Both the position numbers and the translations under genes were made by a program. The notes beneath the pieces are model-generated. The model saw only the letters and a list, made by a program, of their open reading frames with translations, had not been told where the DNA came from and searched no databases. This document shows positions 17,901 through 25,324 of a DNA stretch of 64,000 bases, one piece after another. Every line of letters starts with the position of its first letter. The stretch's first letter is position 1. The stretch comes from Sphingomonas crusticola (GTDB lineage: Bacteria; Pseudomonadota; Alphaproteobacteria; Sphingomonadales; Sphingomonadaceae), in NCBI RefSeq assembly GCF_003391115.1, contig NZ_QTJP01000001.1, forward strand, positions 2,316,501-2,380,500, written 5' to 3'.

Positions 17901-17912
17901 AAGCCGGCCCAC
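14907..17912 (-). CDS. ydbH: YdbH family AsmA-like protein
   Basis: This is a 1001-residue protein with one N-terminal membrane helix (about residues 15-37, LAAALTLAVILAVVLLIAW) and a long repetitive beta-rich periplasmic body, as in AsmA-like lipid-transport bridges. The C-terminal part contains the YdbH (dicarboxylate-transport-annotated) domain: AIRYSALDISLDGRLDGEM and LPFRFNIAIRAPFRGL. In E. coli YdbH, TamB and YhdP are redundant proteins that move phospholipid to the outer membrane. It is the first gene of the operon with ynbE and ydbL, which is the family's typical context. Confidence 0.9.
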   Translation of the reverse strand: MGRLTSFMARIRQRPLLAAALTLAVILAVVLLIAWFLRFHIAAAIVDRKLATAQVPASYRITRIGPFLERMEDVRLGDPAKPDLVADRIDVAIGYGFSGPIIRHITVDGVRLRGSYDARGLSFGALDRLLPSAGGKAGLPDMPLSIHDAALALSTPAGALSVAITGEGNPARRFRGNARLAALSLRAGGCVARDVAAMLEIASNDGKPDANGPVRISGLICPRQKLMLGQGVAQIALASDARFQRLMLDANLAGFGGHVQAVQFAAIKGALSGSRSASGVGAAVKLTLKSASAPDYAKARFASMGMASGTPLDALANRAISGFATLLRQAEATADLNITSGPQQPLEVRLHRVTVAGTNGARLVATERAGLSWTRAGLRLDADIASSGDGLPALVVRLHQATAGAPLSGIAVLQPYRAGTARLAATPVRFTWDGARADFQTILTLDGPIPGGFVRGLAMPVEGYADMAGALALRPGCHTISFRQLRLSSFNLDAASVPICGQPLIARSADGVLHVDARAERIRLAGHTSDGAPVTLAATRLRLSRQGFAAQDVATTLGAPAQPTQLAIGMLEGRFRNGQLAGTFAEAGGAIGNVPLEITDSSGAWTLVGDTFKLSGALRVGDADKSARFNPLITDDAALRLRDGIVTAAATLREPATHSEVARVSLNHDLSAGVGQATLTVPGILFVPKGLQPEALTPLTLGVIANVAGVVSGDGRIDWSPKGVTSRGDFGTDRIDLAAAFGPVTGIKGRLHFTDLLGLVSAPHQEATIAEINPGVSVTNGVAHYQLIGQNRVRIEDARWPFAGGTLRLEPSILDFSASAERHLTFRIEALDAAAFIQQLDFPNISATGTFDGALPMIFDQSGGRVEGGLIKARGSGTLAYIGELSNAQLGTMGKLAFDALKAIRYSALDISLDGRLDGEMVSRVRFTGVREATPDQSLVTRLIRNLPFRFNIAIRAPFRGLVGSARAYIDPRLLLTQVPPPAKPTQAEPGIQPPATGDVR

Positions 17913-18022
17913 GCCAGTCCTCTAGCCGGACTTGGCAGCGTGCGTCACCTCGGGCGATATGCAAGAATGCGGCGGACCCCATCGGTCAGCCGGTCGTTAA
18001 GCCGCAAACGGGAGTTTGCACC

Positions 18023-18652
18023 ATGCTCGAACATGTTCCCCACTGGCTCGGCGCGCTGCTGCACAATGTCCGGGCCGGCCATTCGAAACTGGCAATCGTC
18101 GATCCCGATCTGGACGTTGGCTCCGCCAGCCTGGAATTGGCCAGCCCCGCTTTCGCCAACGAAGCGCGCCTTCCTGAACGCTTCACGGCGGATGGCGAGG
18201 GCGTGTCGCCGCCGCTCGTGTGGCGCGATCCCCCCGAGGGGACGACCAGCTTCGCGCTGATCGTCGAGGATCCCGACGCGCCCGCGCTCCAGCCGCTCGT
18301 TCACGCGGTCGTGTGGAACATCCCGGCCGACGTACGGCGCCTGGCCGAAGGGGCGATCGCGAGCGACGGAAAGGGCGGGATGGACGGCAGTGATGTCGGC
18401 CACAACAGCTTCTTCAGCGAAGGTTGGCTTCCGCCCGATCCGCCGACCGGCCATGGCAGCCACGATTATGTCTTCCAGCTGTTCGCATTGCGCGATCCGC
18501 CCGTGCTCGGCCCAAACCCCGGCCGGGACGAGCTGGTCAGGGCATTGCAGGGCCGTGTTCTCGCCGCCGGGCTTCTGGTCGGCACCTATTCCCGCGGCGA
18601 AGAGGGAATGGTGGGCAGGGCGCCGATCGGCGCCGCAGTCGCGCCTGCTTAA
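18023..18652 (+). CDS. YbhB/YbcL family Raf kinase inhibitor-like (PEBP) protein
   Basis: This is a 209-residue phosphatidylethanolamine-binding-protein-fold protein. It shows FTADGEGVSPPLVW, ALIVEDPDAP, the ligand-site strand VHAVVWNIP, and the GSHDYVFQLFAL segment of bacterial PEBPs. An N-terminal extension of about 35 residues precedes the domain. Bacterial members are of unclear function. GGAG stands before the ATG. It is divergent from ydbH and converges on the DUF2218 gene, with a 4-base overlap at the stops. Confidence 0.9.
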   Translation: MLEHVPHWLGALLHNVRAGHSKLAIVDPDLDVGSASLELASPAFANEARLPERFTADGEGVSPPLVWRDPPEGTTSFALIVEDPDAPALQPLVHAVVWNIPADVRRLAEGAIASDGKGGMDGSDVGHNSFFSEGWLPPDPPTGHGSHDYVFQLFALRDPPVLGPNPGRDELVRALQGRVLAAGLLVGTYSRGEEGMVGRAPIGAAVAPA

Positions 18653-19062
18653 AGATCGCGCCAGTCGAACGGGAGCGGCGCTTCGCGGAAGGCGAAGCGG
18701 TCGAGGTGGCGGGCAACCGCACCCTTCAGTCCGTCGCGCTGTTCCGGCGAGGTGGCGTCGATCCGCACGAGAAGCGCATCTGGCTGGGCGTTGAACGTCA
18801 CGAGTGCGTCGCCCGGATGGTCCGCGCCGCGCGCGTCCTTCGGAAAGACGACGGTGCCGTGGTCCGGCGTGAATTCGACCGTCAGATTGTGGGTCCAGTG
18901 CTTGCATAGTTGCTGGAGATATCGACTACCGCTCGCCGTCGGAACGGCAGCTTCGGCGGCAAATACTTGGGTCAAATTTCGGATCTCCCGGGGATAGAGT
19001 TCGATTGCGGCCGCAGCCGGCGCAATGCCCAGCCGCTGCCGCAGCAGCGTAAGACGTGTCAT
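18649..19062 (-). CDS. DUF2218 domain-containing protein
   Basis: This is a 137-residue protein. The family pattern is clear: TASGSRYLQQLCKHWTH, then a GTVVFP strand, LLVRIDATSPEQRDGLK, and the C-terminal HLDRFAFREAPLPFDW. The function is unknown; in actinobacteria and proteobacteria such genes often accompany siderophore or metal uptake. The start overlaps the stop of the PadR regulator gene in an ATGA, so it is co-translated with, and probably controlled by, that regulator. Confidence 0.88.
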   Translation of the reverse strand: MTRLTLLRQRLGIAPAAAAIELYPREIRNLTQVFAAEAAVPTASGSRYLQQLCKHWTHNLTVEFTPDHGTVVFPKDARGADHPGDALVTFNAQPDALLVRIDATSPEQRDGLKGAVARHLDRFAFREAPLPFDWRDL

Positions 19063-19628
19063 TTCTCGAGGCGTTCGATCTTGCGTGCCGCCTCGTCGAG
19101 GATTGCCGCCACGTCGTGGACGAGATCCTCGCGTCCGCGAGCCGCGCCCAGCGTATCGCGCAGAGCCATGCCGAGACCCATCATTGCGCGCTTGATCGGG
19201 GCAGCGCCGGTGCGGCCTTCCTCCTGGCCCATGCGCGACAGGCGTTCGAGCAACGCGTCGACCTCGCCGCGCTTCTCCGTGAGGTGGGCTCGGCCGGCGT
19301 CGGTAATCGCATAACGCTTGCGGGCGCCTTCCTCCTTCACCTCGTCGATATGGCCCATCTCATCGAGCATGGTGAGCGTCGGGTAAACCACGCCGGGGCT
19401 CGGCGCGTAGCTGCCGCCTGTCTGCTCCTCAATCTCGCGGATGAGGTCGTAGCCGTGGCGCGGTTGCGCCTCGAGCAAGGCCAGCAATACCAGCCGCAGC
19501 TCGCCGCCGTCGAATACGCGTCGGCGTCCGCCGCCACGTTCGTGATGGCCCCAGCCGCCGCGATGCTCGCGGCCGCCCGGTCCAAAGCCACCGCCAAGCC
19601 AGCGGCCATAGCCGTGTCCAAATCGCAT
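19059..19628 (-). CDS. PadR family transcriptional regulator with His/Gly-rich N-terminus
   Basis: This is a 189-residue regulator. A Gly/His/Arg-rich leader (about residues 1-35, with HGYG, GGWGHHERGGG) precedes the winged helix: ELRLVLLALLEAQPRHGYDLIREIEE, then PSPGVVYPTLTMLDEMG and KRYAITDAGRAHL. The His-rich leader resembles the YqjI type, which responds to nickel or iron, so metal sensing is possible. The ATG at 19628 follows AGGAG at normal spacing. A perfect 12-base palindrome sits about 35 bases upstream and is a likely autoregulatory site. Confidence 0.9.
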   Translation of the reverse strand: MRFGHGYGRWLGGGFGPGGREHRGGWGHHERGGGRRRVFDGGELRLVLLALLEAQPRHGYDLIREIEEQTGGSYAPSPGVVYPTLTMLDEMGHIDEVKEEGARKRYAITDAGRAHLTEKRGEVDALLERLSRMGQEEGRTGAAPIKRAMMGLGMALRDTLGAARGREDLVHDVAAILDEAARKIERLEK

Positions 19629-19661
19629 TTTTATAATCTCCTGTATCATCGAATCGGATCT

Positions 19662-19673
19662 AAGATATATCTT
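19662..19673. promoter_or_regulatory. Candidate PadR operator
   Basis: AAGATATATCTT is a perfect palindrome in the otherwise GC-rich gap between the divergent PadR and rarA genes. PadR-family operators are often short AT-rich palindromes of this kind. Its position 34 bases upstream of the PadR ATG fits autorepression. Confidence 0.5.
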
Positions 19674-19738
19674 GACGCAATTCAAGACGATTTGGGTGAA
19701 GCGTGGCTATGGCGCCCGCCGCACCCTATATTCCGGCG

Positions 19739-21058
19739 ATGGCCGACCTCTTTCCCGCTGCCTTGCCTAGCGCTGCGCCCTCCGAACCTGCCGCGGGCGC
19801 CCCGCTTGCTGACCGGATCCGGCCGCGTGCGCTCGATGAAGTGATCGGGCAGGAGCATTTAACCGGTCCGGAAGGTGCGATCGGCCGTATGGTTGCGGCC
19901 GGTAGACTGTCGTCGATGGTGCTGTGGGGACCGCCCGGAACCGGCAAGACGAGCATCGCCAGACTGCTCGCGGACGCAGTGGGACTGCGCTTCGTTGGTA
20001 TTTCGGCGGTGTTTTCGGGCGTCGCGGAGCTCAAGAAGACCTTCGCGGAAGCGCGCGAATTCGCCCGCGCCGGCCAGCGGACGCTGCTTTTCGTGGACGA
20101 AATCCACCGCTTCAACCGCGCCCAACAGGACGGTTTCCTTCCCTATGTCGAGGATGGGACGGTCGTTCTGGTAGGGGCCACGACGGAGAATCCCTCGTTC
20201 GAGCTCAACGCTGCCTTGTTGTCGCGCGCGCAGGTTTTGATCCTGAACCGCCTCGATACGCCGGCCTTGGAAAAGCTACTCGCCCGCGCGGAAGCGATCG
20301 AGGCGCGGCCGCTTCCGCTGAACCCCGATGCTCGGGGCGCGCTCATTGCCAGCGCTGATGGTGACGGACGCTTCCTGCTCAACCAAGCGGAGACCTTGTT
20401 CTCCATAAACCTACCGGAGCCGCTCGACCCGGCCGGCCTCGCGGCCCTGCTGCACCGGCGGGTCGCGGTGTACGACAAGGACCGCGAGGGTCATTACAAC
20501 CTGATTTCGGCGCTTCACAAAGCGGTGCGCGGCTCCGATCCGCAGGCGGCGCTTTACTATCTCGCCCGCATGCTGGTGGCGGGCGAAGAGCCGCTCTATC
20601 TGCTCCGGCGCATGGTACGCATGGCAAGCGAGGATATCGGTCTCGCCGATCCGCAAGCATTGGTGCAATGCCTGGCGGCCAAGGACAGCTATGACTTTCT
20701 AGGGTCGCCCGAAGGGGAATTGGCGATCGCCAATGCGCTAATCTATCTGGCGACCGCGCCAAAATCCAACGCCGGTTATGTCGCCTGGAAGGCGGCGGCG
20801 CGATCGGCCAAGGAGACCGGATCGCTGATGCCGCCCAAGAACATCCTCAACGCGCCAACCAAGCTGATGAAGACGATCGGTTACGGCAAGGGTTATGCCT
20901 ATGATCACGATGCCGACGAGGCGTTTTCCGGCGACAATTACTGGCCCGAGGAAATGAACCCGCAGACCTTCTACGCGCCGACGCCGCGCGGCTTCGAAGC
21001 CAAGATCGGGGAGCGGCTGGCTTACTGGCAGAAATTGCGTGAGGAGCGGCAGGGGTGA
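19739..21058 (+). CDS. rarA: Replication-associated recombination protein A (AAA+ ATPase)
   Basis: RarA (MgsA) acts at stalled replication forks together with SSB. The 439-residue protein has RPRALDEVIGQEHL, Walker A GPPGTGKT (64-71), Walker B LLFVDEIHRFN, sensor 1 GATTENPSFE, and the C-terminal tetramerisation region with MPPKNILNAPTKLMK and GYGKGYAYDHDADEAF. The ATG at 19739 (MADLF) is preferred to the one 36 bases earlier, which only adds low-complexity residues. The stop overlaps the next gene. Confidence 0.95.
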   Translation: MADLFPAALPSAAPSEPAAGAPLADRIRPRALDEVIGQEHLTGPEGAIGRMVAAGRLSSMVLWGPPGTGKTSIARLLADAVGLRFVGISAVFSGVAELKKTFAEAREFARAGQRTLLFVDEIHRFNRAQQDGFLPYVEDGTVVLVGATTENPSFELNAALLSRAQVLILNRLDTPALEKLLARAEAIEARPLPLNPDARGALIASADGDGRFLLNQAETLFSINLPEPLDPAGLAALLHRRVAVYDKDREGHYNLISALHKAVRGSDPQAALYYLARMLVAGEEPLYLLRRMVRMASEDIGLADPQALVQCLAAKDSYDFLGSPEGELAIANALIYLATAPKSNAGYVAWKAAARSAKETGSLMPPKNILNAPTKLMKTIGYGKGYAYDHDADEAFSGDNYWPEEMNPQTFYAPTPRGFEAKIGERLAYWQKLREERQG

Positions 21059-21393
21059 GCCTCGATTGGGAGGCGGTGGTCGCGCACGCGCTGGCGCTGC
21101 CGGACACGACGCTCACAACTTATTATGGCGCGCCGGCGGTCAAGGCGAACGATCGGCCGATCCTCTCGCCAAGCCACGATCCCGGCAGCTTTTGCCTGCA
21201 TATGGATCGCGACAAGATCGAGATGCTGAAACAGATCGATCCCGACACCTTCTGGCAGACGCCGCATTATGAGGGCTATGCGGCGCTGCTCGTCCGCTAC
21301 GCGACGGATAATCCGGATATGGTATTGGATCAGATCGCGGCCTCGCGCGATTGGGCCATGGCCCGGCCGAAGCCCAAACCGCGCAAGAAATAA
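21055..21393 (+). CDS. MmcQ/YjbR family protein
   Basis: This is a 112-residue protein of the MmcQ/YjbR fold, a small DNA-binding-like or cyclophilin-like domain of unknown role. Motifs are ALALPDTTLTTYYGAPAVK, FCLHMDRDKIEMLKQ and DTFWQTPHYEGYAALLVR. It starts at GTG 21055 inside the rarA stop (GTGA), so it is translated after rarA. The Lys/Pro/Arg tail is short and probably disordered. Confidence 0.88.
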   Translation: MSLDWEAVVAHALALPDTTLTTYYGAPAVKANDRPILSPSHDPGSFCLHMDRDKIEMLKQIDPDTFWQTPHYEGYAALLVRYATDNPDMVLDQIAASRDWAMARPKPKPRKK

Positions 21394-21432
21394 TTCAGCC
21401 CGAGTTCAAGGCTGGCCCATCAGGAAGACATC

Positions 21433-22035
21433 ATGTTTCGCATTGCCCTCGTCATGGCGCTTGTCGCTACCGCACCCGCCTCGGCTGCCACCGGCGGCCT
21501 CGCCCAAGTGCAGGCGCATCTGCGCGCGGTGTCCACAATGACCGCGAGCTTCGCGCAGACGGATCGCACCGGCCGCACCTTGACGGGGACGATCACGCTG
21601 AAGCAGCCGGGCAAGATCCGCTTTCAATATCAGAAAGGCGTGCCGCTACTCATTGTCAGCGACGGCAAGGCGTTCACCTTCATCGATTACAAGGTCAATC
21701 AGGTCTCGCGCTGGAAGGTGGGGGATTCGCCGCTCGCTTTGTTGCTCGATCCCTCCAAGGACATATCGCGTTACGCGCATATTGTACCTGGTATGCAGGA
21801 CGGCCGGATCGTCATCGAAGGGCGCGACCCGAAACACCCCGAATTTGGAACGATCACGATCGGCTTTGCCGAGAAGGCCGGCGCGCCCGGCGGACTCACG
21901 CTCGCCGGCTGGCAGGTGCTCGATGCGCAGGGCAACCGCACCACCACAATCCTGTCCGGACAGCAATTTGGCGGCGTCGTCAGCGATAAAACGTTCCTCT
22001 GGCGCGACCCGCGCCCGGTAAGCCGCGGTCGTTGA
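21433..22035 (+). CDS. lolA: Outer-membrane lipoprotein carrier protein LolA-like
   Basis: This is a 200-residue periplasmic protein. A signal peptide of about 19 residues is followed by LRAVSTMTASFAQTDRTGR, LTGTITLKQPGKIRFQYQKG and LLIVSDGKAFTFIDYK, the open beta-barrel pattern of LolA. It carries lipoproteins from LolCDE to the outer membrane. The C-terminal strands are LAGWQVLDAQGN and FLWRDPRP. It follows the rarA and MmcQ-like genes on the same strand. A structured region with an intrinsic terminator lies immediately after it. Confidence 0.88.
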   Translation: MFRIALVMALVATAPASAATGGLAQVQAHLRAVSTMTASFAQTDRTGRTLTGTITLKQPGKIRFQYQKGVPLLIVSDGKAFTFIDYKVNQVSRWKVGDSPLALLLDPSKDISRYAHIVPGMQDGRIVIEGRDPKHPEFGTITIGFAEKAGAPGGLTLAGWQVLDAQGNRTTTILSGQQFGGVVSDKTFLWRDPRPVSRGR

Positions 22036-22087
22036 GTGGTTCATTCATTTTCGGGACAGGAATGCTGGCCTAAATGAAGTTTGCGGC

Positions 22088-22205
22088 TGCGACGCTGCTC
22101 CCGGGATTCCCCCCTGTTGCTCGGGACGAGCGTCGCACCCCACCTGCGTGACGAACGCCAGGTCGGCCCTCGCTCCAGCCCCCGGAGCGGGGGCCCTTCC
22201 TTTTT
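22088..22205 (+). ncRNA. Candidate structured small RNA after lolA
   Basis: Three consecutive hairpins lie in a gap without genes. First, TGCGACGCT (22088-22096) pairs perfectly with AGCGTCGCA (22129-22137), with an inner TCCCG/CGGGA stem and a C-rich apical loop. Second, ACCTGCGT pairs with ACGCCAGGT (22142-22163), with one bulge. Third, a GC-rich terminator is followed by T residues. The C-rich loop resembles anti-Shine-Dalgarno loops of some alphaproteobacterial small RNAs. No promoter is clear, so it may instead be a processed lolA 3' UTR. Confidence 0.45.
22178..22205 (+). terminator. Intrinsic terminator
   Basis: GCCCCCG at 22178-22184, loop GAG, CGGGGGC at 22188-22194, then CCTTCCTTTTT. 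It ends the lolA transcript or the candidate small RNA. Confidence 0.85.
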
Positions 22206-22254
22206 AGATCGCTGGATTGGAGCGGCTCACGCCGCAGCAGCCGCCTTTCCGACG

Positions 22255-22737
22255 TCAGGCAGCCGGCTTTTTTTGCCGTGCTTTCTTGGGAGCGGCGCCG
22301 CCGCCGTCAGGCTTGGCTAGGGGAGCGATGGGCAGGGTAGCCAGGTCCATCATAGCTTCCATGGTCGATCCCGCGGCTTTGACCATAGCGGTCAACGCGT
22401 CGACCACCTGATAGGAAGCGAAAGGCGGGCATAACCATGAATAAGGGCCAGGAAACCACGAACCCTGTTCATAGCCGACGAACAGAAACGGCACATCGCG
22501 CTGTTTCGGAGAGACGTCTGCAAACATCGCACGCCCGAGGTCGACCACCACGCAAGCGGTGATCGAAGCCCAGTCGTCAGGCGACAAGTTGGCGAACGCC
22601 TCGGTCGGAGGTCCAGGTGGCGTGAGTACAGGAACGCCGCAAAGCTGCAGCGAGCGGCGGATATAAGCAGCGTTGAAGCTGTCAGGTGGGGACAAGAGAA
22701 GGACCCGCCCCGCGAGCAGTTGCGTTGGCCTGTCCAT
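22255..22737 (-). CDS. Hypothetical protein with receiver-like fold
   Basis: The protein is about 160 residues. The order VLLLSPPDSFNAAYIRRSLQ, ACVVVDLG, VPFLFVGYE and VVDALTAMVKAAG follows the alternating strand/helix pattern of a response-regulator receiver domain, but the usual paired acidic residues and the lysine are not evident. It may therefore be a pseudo-receiver. The tail is Lys/Ala/Pro-rich. It lies 39 bases downstream of the glycosyltransferase/mutase fusion gene, so they may be co-transcribed. An upstream in-frame start at 22764 is possible. Confidence 0.55.
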   Translation of the reverse strand: MDRPTQLLAGRVLLLSPPDSFNAAYIRRSLQLCGVPVLTPPGPPTEAFANLSPDDWASITACVVVDLGRAMFADVSPKQRDVPFLFVGYEQGSWFPGPYSWLCPPFASYQVVDALTAMVKAAGSTMEAMMDLATLPIAPLAKPDGGGAAPKKARQKKPAA

Positions 22738-22776
22738 CCTCGTTCCCCGATCCGGCCTTCCCAAGCCTTGTTATCG

Positions 22777-25134
22777 TCAGGCAGCCACTTGGTCCGAGAC
22801 GCGCGCTGCCGTGCGACGATCCTCGGCCGTCATGCGCCGATAAGTGGCGAGCGCCTGGCCCACGACCTGATCCATATTATAATATCGATAGGTCGCCAAC
22901 CTTCCAACGAAGGTCACGTCGGGCTGGGCGATCGCGAGTGCCTCATAGCGCTTGAACAGCGCCTGATTCTCCTCGCGCGGGATGGGATAATAAGGATCAC
23001 CTTCCGCTGCCGGATATTCGTAGGTGATGCTCGTCTTTGGCGCAGTTTGACCCGTCAGATATTTATATTCGGTGATGCGGGTGTAGGGCACATCCTCGGC
23101 AGGATAATTGACCACCGCCACGGGTTGCAGCCACTCCTGGTCCAAGGTTTCGTGGCGGAAGTGGAGCGAGCGGTACGGCAACTTGCCGAAGCGATAGCCG
23201 AAATATTCGTCGATCGGGCCGGTAAAGACGAGGTGATCGTGCGGATAGGCTGCGCGTGTTTCCGAATAATCGACGCCGAGCAGCAGATCGATGTTGGGAT
23301 GATCCAGCATGCGCTCGAACATCGCCGTGTAACCCTCAAGCGGCATCGCCTGGAAGCTGTCGTTGAAATAGCGATCATCGGTGTTCGTGCGGGTCGGCAC
23401 GCGCGCCGTTACCGCCTTGTCGAGCTCGGACGGATCCATGCCCCATTGCTTGCGCGTATAGCCACGGAAGAATTTCTCATAGAGCTCCTGGCCCACTGCC
23501 GAGATGACCACGTCGGCCGACGTACGGACAACGTCGACCGGCTCGGCGCGTGAGGCGAGATAGGCCGCGGCTTCTTCGTCGGTTTTCAACTCAAGCTTGT
23601 AGAGCATGTTGAGCGTCGTGCGATTGATCGGGATCGGCACCAACATGCCATCGACGCTTGCCAGGACACGATGCTCGTACGGCCGCCAATCGGTAAAGCG
23701 CGATAGATAATCGACGATATCCTGGCTGTTCGTATGGAAGATGTGCGGCCCATATTGGTGGATCAGCAGGCCATCTTCGTTGAGTAGGTCGAATGCATTG
23801 CCAGCGATGTGCGGGCGTCGATCGACCACCAGGACCTTCTTGTTCGATCCCGCCGCCAGCCGTTCCGCCATGACGGCGCCCGCAAAGCCGGCGCCAACCA
23901 CCATTACGTCATAAGCCTTGGGCCGCTCGGCCGGCCAAACCGTGGGAGACACGATCGGCTGGACATGCTGGGCCCGAGCCACCCTGTCGCCGATCAGTTC
24001 CGCCATCTGGCGATAGGTGCGATCCCAGGAAATCTGCGCCAGCAGCGCGTCAACCTGGACGCGCCAAGCGCCATCGTCCTGGCGAAGTGCCAAGGCGGCG
24101 TCGCAAGCGGCAACGAATTCGTCCGCCGTGCCCGCGATCTTTACCGCGTCGACATCGCCATAATGGCGCACGACGTCGGTGATCGGCGTGGACACGACCG
24201 GCAATCCCCCGGCGAGATATTCGGGCGTCTTGGTCGGGCTGATGAAACGCGTTGCCTCGTTGATCGCGAACGGCATCAGCGCCACGTCCCAGCCGCGCAG
24301 GTAAGCGGGCAGCTCGGCATAGGATTTGCCGCCGAGATAATAGAGGTTCGGGCGACGGGGCAGATCGCCCTCGCTAATCTTGACCACCGGTCCGACGATC
24401 GCGATCGACCATTCCGGTCGCGCGTCTGCCATCGCTTCGAGCAGCGCGAGGTCCATCCGTTCGTCCACGACGCCGTAAAAGCCGAAGCGCGGGTGCGGCA
24501 GATCCGCCAGGTCGTCGGGCTCGATCAACTTACCTCGCGCCTGGGCGAAATGGTCGACCTCAACGCTGGAGGGGAAGGGATGGATGCTGGGATGACGGTC
24601 CCGTTTGGCCTCATAGAGGCTATAGCCTCCGGTAAAGACCAGGTCTGCCTGCGATAGCAACTTCTGCTCCAGCGGCAGCAATTCGGGCGGCGCTCCCTTG
24701 AAGTTAGCGAGCTCGTCCATGCAATCATAGACGACGCAATCGGCTGCCACATGCTCCGAGAATGGGAGCATCATGGGAGTGTAATACCAACGGACGACAG
24801 GGCCATCCTCGCCGGCGAGAAAGCTGTCCAGCAGGCGGCGCAGGGTGTCCTCATGGCCGGAGCCTTCCGGAAGTTCGGGCGCTACCACCGTGACATTGGT
24901 CTGTTCGCAACGCCGAATATCCAGCCGCGCCTCGGCGAGATCCGCACGAAACCGCGGTTCTTCCCAAAAGATCACCCGGTTTTCCCGCGCGAAGCGGCCC
25001 ATCAGATGCTGGGGCCGCTGGAACACGAAATCCCATCGCAAATGGCTGAAGCAGAGGATGGTTGCACCTACCACTCCGGCGTTCCCGCTCCCCCTGTCGG
25101 GGCCGGGTTGGGCGGAGATTGGCGTAGGCTGCAT
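22777..25134 (-). CDS. glf: Glycosyltransferase fused to UDP-galactopyranose mutase
   Basis: This is a 785-residue two-domain protein. Residues 25-390 form a GT-B-like glycosyltransferase: HLRWDFVFQRPQHLMGRFA, FTGGYSLYEAK, then SPTKTPEYLAGGLPVVST with the acidic donor-site pattern. Residues 408-785 form UDP-galactopyranose mutase: the FAD-binding VGAGFAGAVMAERLA, HIAGNAFD, YGPHIFHTN, the RKQWGMDPSEL segment and TEYKYLTGQ. The mutase makes UDP-galactofuranose, and the fused transferase may use it or act in the same glycan pathway. The ATG at 25134 is preferred over a TTG at 25203, which lacks a ribosome site. It is divergent from the GH1-like gene. Confidence 0.9.
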   Translation of the reverse strand: MQPTPISAQPGPDRGSGNAGVVGATILCFSHLRWDFVFQRPQHLMGRFARENRVIFWEEPRFRADLAEARLDIRRCEQTNVTVVAPELPEGSGHEDTLRRLLDSFLAGEDGPVVRWYYTPMMLPFSEHVAADCVVYDCMDELANFKGAPPELLPLEQKLLSQADLVFTGGYSLYEAKRDRHPSIHPFPSSVEVDHFAQARGKLIEPDDLADLPHPRFGFYGVVDERMDLALLEAMADARPEWSIAIVGPVVKISEGDLPRRPNLYYLGGKSYAELPAYLRGWDVALMPFAINEATRFISPTKTPEYLAGGLPVVSTPITDVVRHYGDVDAVKIAGTADEFVAACDAALALRQDDGAWRVQVDALLAQISWDRTYRQMAELIGDRVARAQHVQPIVSPTVWPAERPKAYDVMVVGAGFAGAVMAERLAAGSNKKVLVVDRRPHIAGNAFDLLNEDGLLIHQYGPHIFHTNSQDIVDYLSRFTDWRPYEHRVLASVDGMLVPIPINRTTLNMLYKLELKTDEEAAAYLASRAEPVDVVRTSADVVISAVGQELYEKFFRGYTRKQWGMDPSELDKAVTARVPTRTNTDDRYFNDSFQAMPLEGYTAMFERMLDHPNIDLLLGVDYSETRAAYPHDHLVFTGPIDEYFGYRFGKLPYRSLHFRHETLDQEWLQPVAVVNYPAEDVPYTRITEYKYLTGQTAPKTSITYEYPAAEGDPYYPIPREENQALFKRYEALAIAQPDVTFVGRLATYRYYNMDQVVGQALATYRRMTAEDRRTAARVSDQVAA

Positions 25135-25324
25135 GTGTCGGACACCTTGCTGGGGAATGAACCAACTTAACGGTGCGATCCGACGGGGGTTCCGCAGCAA
25201 CAAGTAATAAAGTGCTGATTTAACATGTATTTATTAATGTAGATCAATGTTCTCCGCAAATTCAAGAATTGCGCAACTTTGCTCTCGTTGTTCCGTTACG
25301 GACAACCAGGGATCGGAGACGTCA

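Noticed and set aside
22088-22205. Candidate RNA as SRP RNA, 6S RNA or tmRNA
   Set aside because: None of the conserved sequence cores of these RNAs is present, and the length and fold differ.
22720-23553. 277-codon plus-strand frame opposite the glf domain
   Set aside because: The minus strand encodes a clear FAD-binding mutase; this frame has no recognisable protein.
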